From the NCBI GenBank assembly GCA_934623545.1, contig CAKTVN010000017.1:1-14438 (forward strand): 14,438 nucleotides of DNA, written 5' to 3'. Below are positions 13,143-14,438 of the stretch, in pieces. The first letter of the stretch is position 1. Each line of letters begins with the position of its first letter. The stretch comes from an uncultured Oscillospiraceae bacterium (GTDB taxonomy: Bacteria; Bacillota; Clostridia; Oscillospirales; Oscillospiraceae). The position numbers and the translations under genes are program-made. The notes beneath the pieces were generated by a model. It was given only the letters and a program-made list of their open reading frames with translations, searched no databases and was not told the origin of the DNA.

Positions 13143-14123
13143 ATGAACATTTTGCTTGCAGCGGTCTGCGCCTTTGTCCTGACCGTCCTTTTCGGCAGAG
13201 TTGCCATTCCCATGCTCCGTGCGCTCAAGGCGGGGCAGTCCATCCGCGAGATCGGACCGAGCTGGCACAACAGTAAGGCGGGGACGCCGACGATGGGCGG
13301 CATCACCTTCATCCTGGCGTCGCTGATCTGCACGCTCGCCTTTGGCTGGAAGGACATGATGCAGGGCGAGTACACGCACCTGCTGGTGTTCGGCTTCGCG
13401 CTGATCTACGGGCTCATCGGCTTCGCGGACGACTTTATCAAGGTCCGCTTCAAGCGGAATCTCGGGCTGACGGCAATTCAGAAGTTTCTGCTTCAGCTCG
13501 TCGCGGCTGCGGCGTACCTGCTGCTTCTGCGCCACAACGGCAATCTGACCTGCGACCTCTACATCCCGTTCTGGAACGTCGCGTTCCAGATCAACTGGGT
13601 CGTTTATCTGATTTTTGCCGTGCTGGTCATCGTCGGCTGCGTCAACGCGGTCAATCTGACCGACGGCATCGACGGGCTTGCCTCCGGCGTGACGCTGCCA
13701 GTCATGGCATTCTTTGCGGTTTTTGCCTATCTCTGGGGCGAGGAAACGCTGGCGCTGCTCCCGGCGGCGCTCGTGGGCGGTCTTGCGGGCTTCCTGATCT
13801 ATAACTTCCACCCGGCAAAGGTGTTCATGGGGGATACAGGCTCGCTGTTTCTCGGCGCGGCGGTGTGCGGTCTGGCGTTCGCACTGGATATGCCGCTGGT
13901 GCTGATCTTGGTCGGGCTGGTCTACATCATCGAGACGCTCTCTGTCATCCTTCAGGTGAGCTACTTCAAGCTCACCCACGGCAAGCGTATTTTCCGCATG
14001 ACGCCGATCCACCATCATTTTGAGCTGGGCGGCTGGAGCGAGGTCAAGATCTGGACGGTCTTTGTCAGCGTGACGTGCATGATGTGTCTGCTCGCCGCGC
14101 TCGGCGTCATGAATCGTTATTGA
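13143..14123 (+). CDS. mraY: Phospho-N-acetylmuramoyl-pentapeptide transferase MraY
   Basis: MraY is the polytopic enzyme that transfers phospho-MurNAc-pentapeptide to undecaprenyl phosphate to make lipid I. It has 326 residues and about 10 hydrophobic spans. Motifs: GTPTMGG near the N-terminus; F-A-D-D-F-I-K (94-100) with the Asp pair; N-L-T-D-G-I-D-G-L-A (171-180); F-M-G-D-T-G-S (228-234), the Mg2+/catalytic Asp; and H-H-H-F-E (290-294) followed by GGWSE. The start ATG 13143 has GGAGG at 13129-13133; an in-frame TTG at 13098 would add 15 polar residues before the first span and lacks a site. It is separated from murF by 57 nt. The next gene is ftsW, not murD. Confidence 0.97.
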   Translation: MNILLAAVCAFVLTVLFGRVAIPMLRALKAGQSIREIGPSWHNSKAGTPTMGGITFILASLICTLAFGWKDMMQGEYTHLLVFGFALIYGLIGFADDFIKVRFKRNLGLTAIQKFLLQLVAAAAYLLLLRHNGNLTCDLYIPFWNVAFQINWVVYLIFAVLVIVGCVNAVNLTDGIDGLASGVTLPVMAFFAVFAYLWGEETLALLPAALVGGLAGFLIYNFHPAKVFMGDTGSLFLGAAVCGLAFALDMPLVLILVGLVYIIETLSVILQVSYFKLTHGKRIFRMTPIHHHFELGGWSEVKIWTVFVSVTCMMCLLAALGVMNRY

Positions 14124-14163
14124 TTCGAAAAAACTACAGTAATTTTTGAGAAAGGAGCGGCAT

Positions 14164-14438
14164 ATGCAAAATCCCGCATCCGCGCCCGCGCTGGACAACG
14201 AAGGTCATCTTCCCCAGCCGCAGGAGCAAAAAACAAAGATCATTCTCGACGAGCGCGGGCTTTTGGACGTGCCGTTCCTCGTTCTGACGGTTTTGCTGGT
14301 CATGATCGGCGTGATCATGATGTTCTCTGCGAGCTACGCGAGAGCCTACGCAGAGGAGCAGAACTCCACCTATTACTTTGCCCGGCAGGCGGTATTCGCG
14401 CTTGTCGGCATCGGCATTATGCTCTTTGTGAGCCGGCT
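14164..14438 (+). CDS. ftsW: SEDS-family protein FtsW/SpoVE, N-terminal part (runs off window)
   Basis: SEDS proteins are polytopic peptidoglycan glycosyltransferases that work with a class B PBP at the septum. The 91 visible codons start at ATG 14164 with AAAGGAG at 14151-14157. A polar N-terminal tail of about 35 residues (rich in Pro, Gln, Glu) is followed by a first membrane span (about 36-56) ending in IMMFSASYARA. Then come STYYFARQAVFALVGIGIMLF, matching the family pattern 'G..M.fSas...a.......s..yf..rQ...a..G'. Position after mraY and adjacency to an FtsI/SpoVD-type PBP agree. FtsW (division) and SpoVE (sporulation) cannot be told apart from this fragment; RodA is less likely because of the cluster. 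Confidence 0.88.
   Translation, partial: MQNPASAPALDNEGHLPQPQEQKTKIILDERGLLDVPFLVLTVLLVMIGVIMMFSASYARAYAEEQNSTYYFARQAVFALVGIGIMLFVSR

Noticed and set aside
12555..14198. Minus-strand open frame of 547 codons opposite murF and mraY
   Set aside because: It spans two confident genes on the other strand, is highly enriched in Arg, Gln, His and Asp, and shows no domain.

Overview
The window is a GC-rich stretch of a low-redundancy bacterial chromosome, most probably from an anaerobic Gram-positive Firmicute of the class Clostridia (Oscillospiraceae/Ruminococcaceae-like). The reasons are a 56-residue 2[4Fe-4S] clostridial-type ferredoxin, a ClpC-type (not ClpA-type) unfoldase, a PASTA-bearing SpoVD/PBP2-like transpeptidase, a MurE with the DNPR signature for meso-diaminopimelate, and strong AGGAGG/AAAGGAG ribosome binding sites. 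The taxon is inferred from gene content; nothing here names a species.

Left part (1-3010). The 3' end of lgt (lipoprotein diacylglyceryl transferase) is followed by an unrecognised coiled-coil/acidic-tail protein with its own near-consensus promoter. A strong, probably bidirectional terminator (897-934) separates these from three genes on the minus strand: a small ferredoxin, a TrmN6/YabB-like tRNA methyltransferase and rsmI. The two methyltransferases form a tight pair. Between the ferredoxin and the methyltransferase pair lies a 288-bp gene-free stretch made almost entirely of consecutive hairpins. Its ends are 42-nt imperfect inverted repeats, and the outermost hairpin is repeated as an exact 27-bp direct copy at both ends. 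It looks like a MITE-like or composite palindromic intergenic element and is the least explained structure in the window.

Middle part (3011-5749). The ferredoxin and clpC diverge from a 162-bp region that holds a perfect A/T-rich inverted repeat. clpC stands alone, without ctsR/mcsA/mcsB beside it, and ends in a terminator whose loop contains the stop codon. A control region then follows with two candidate promoters, two A/T palindromes and a 10-bp-periodic series of TGGAG repeats that matches the known style of MraZ operators.

Right part (5750-14438). This is the division and cell wall (dcw) cluster in one direction: mraZ, rsmH, ftsL-like, spoVD/ftsI-like PBP, murE, murF, mraY and the start of ftsW/spoVE. 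MurE, MurF and MraY build and membrane-anchor the UDP-MurNAc-pentapeptide. The SEDS protein (FtsW/SpoVE) and the PASTA-PBP polymerise and cross-link it at the septum, with the FtsL-like bitopic protein as activator/scaffold. MraZ is the probable autoregulator. Two departures from the textbook order stand out: murD is not between mraY and ftsW, and a 159-bp structured gap with a terminator-like hairpin interrupts the otherwise packed operon between ftsL and the PBP gene.
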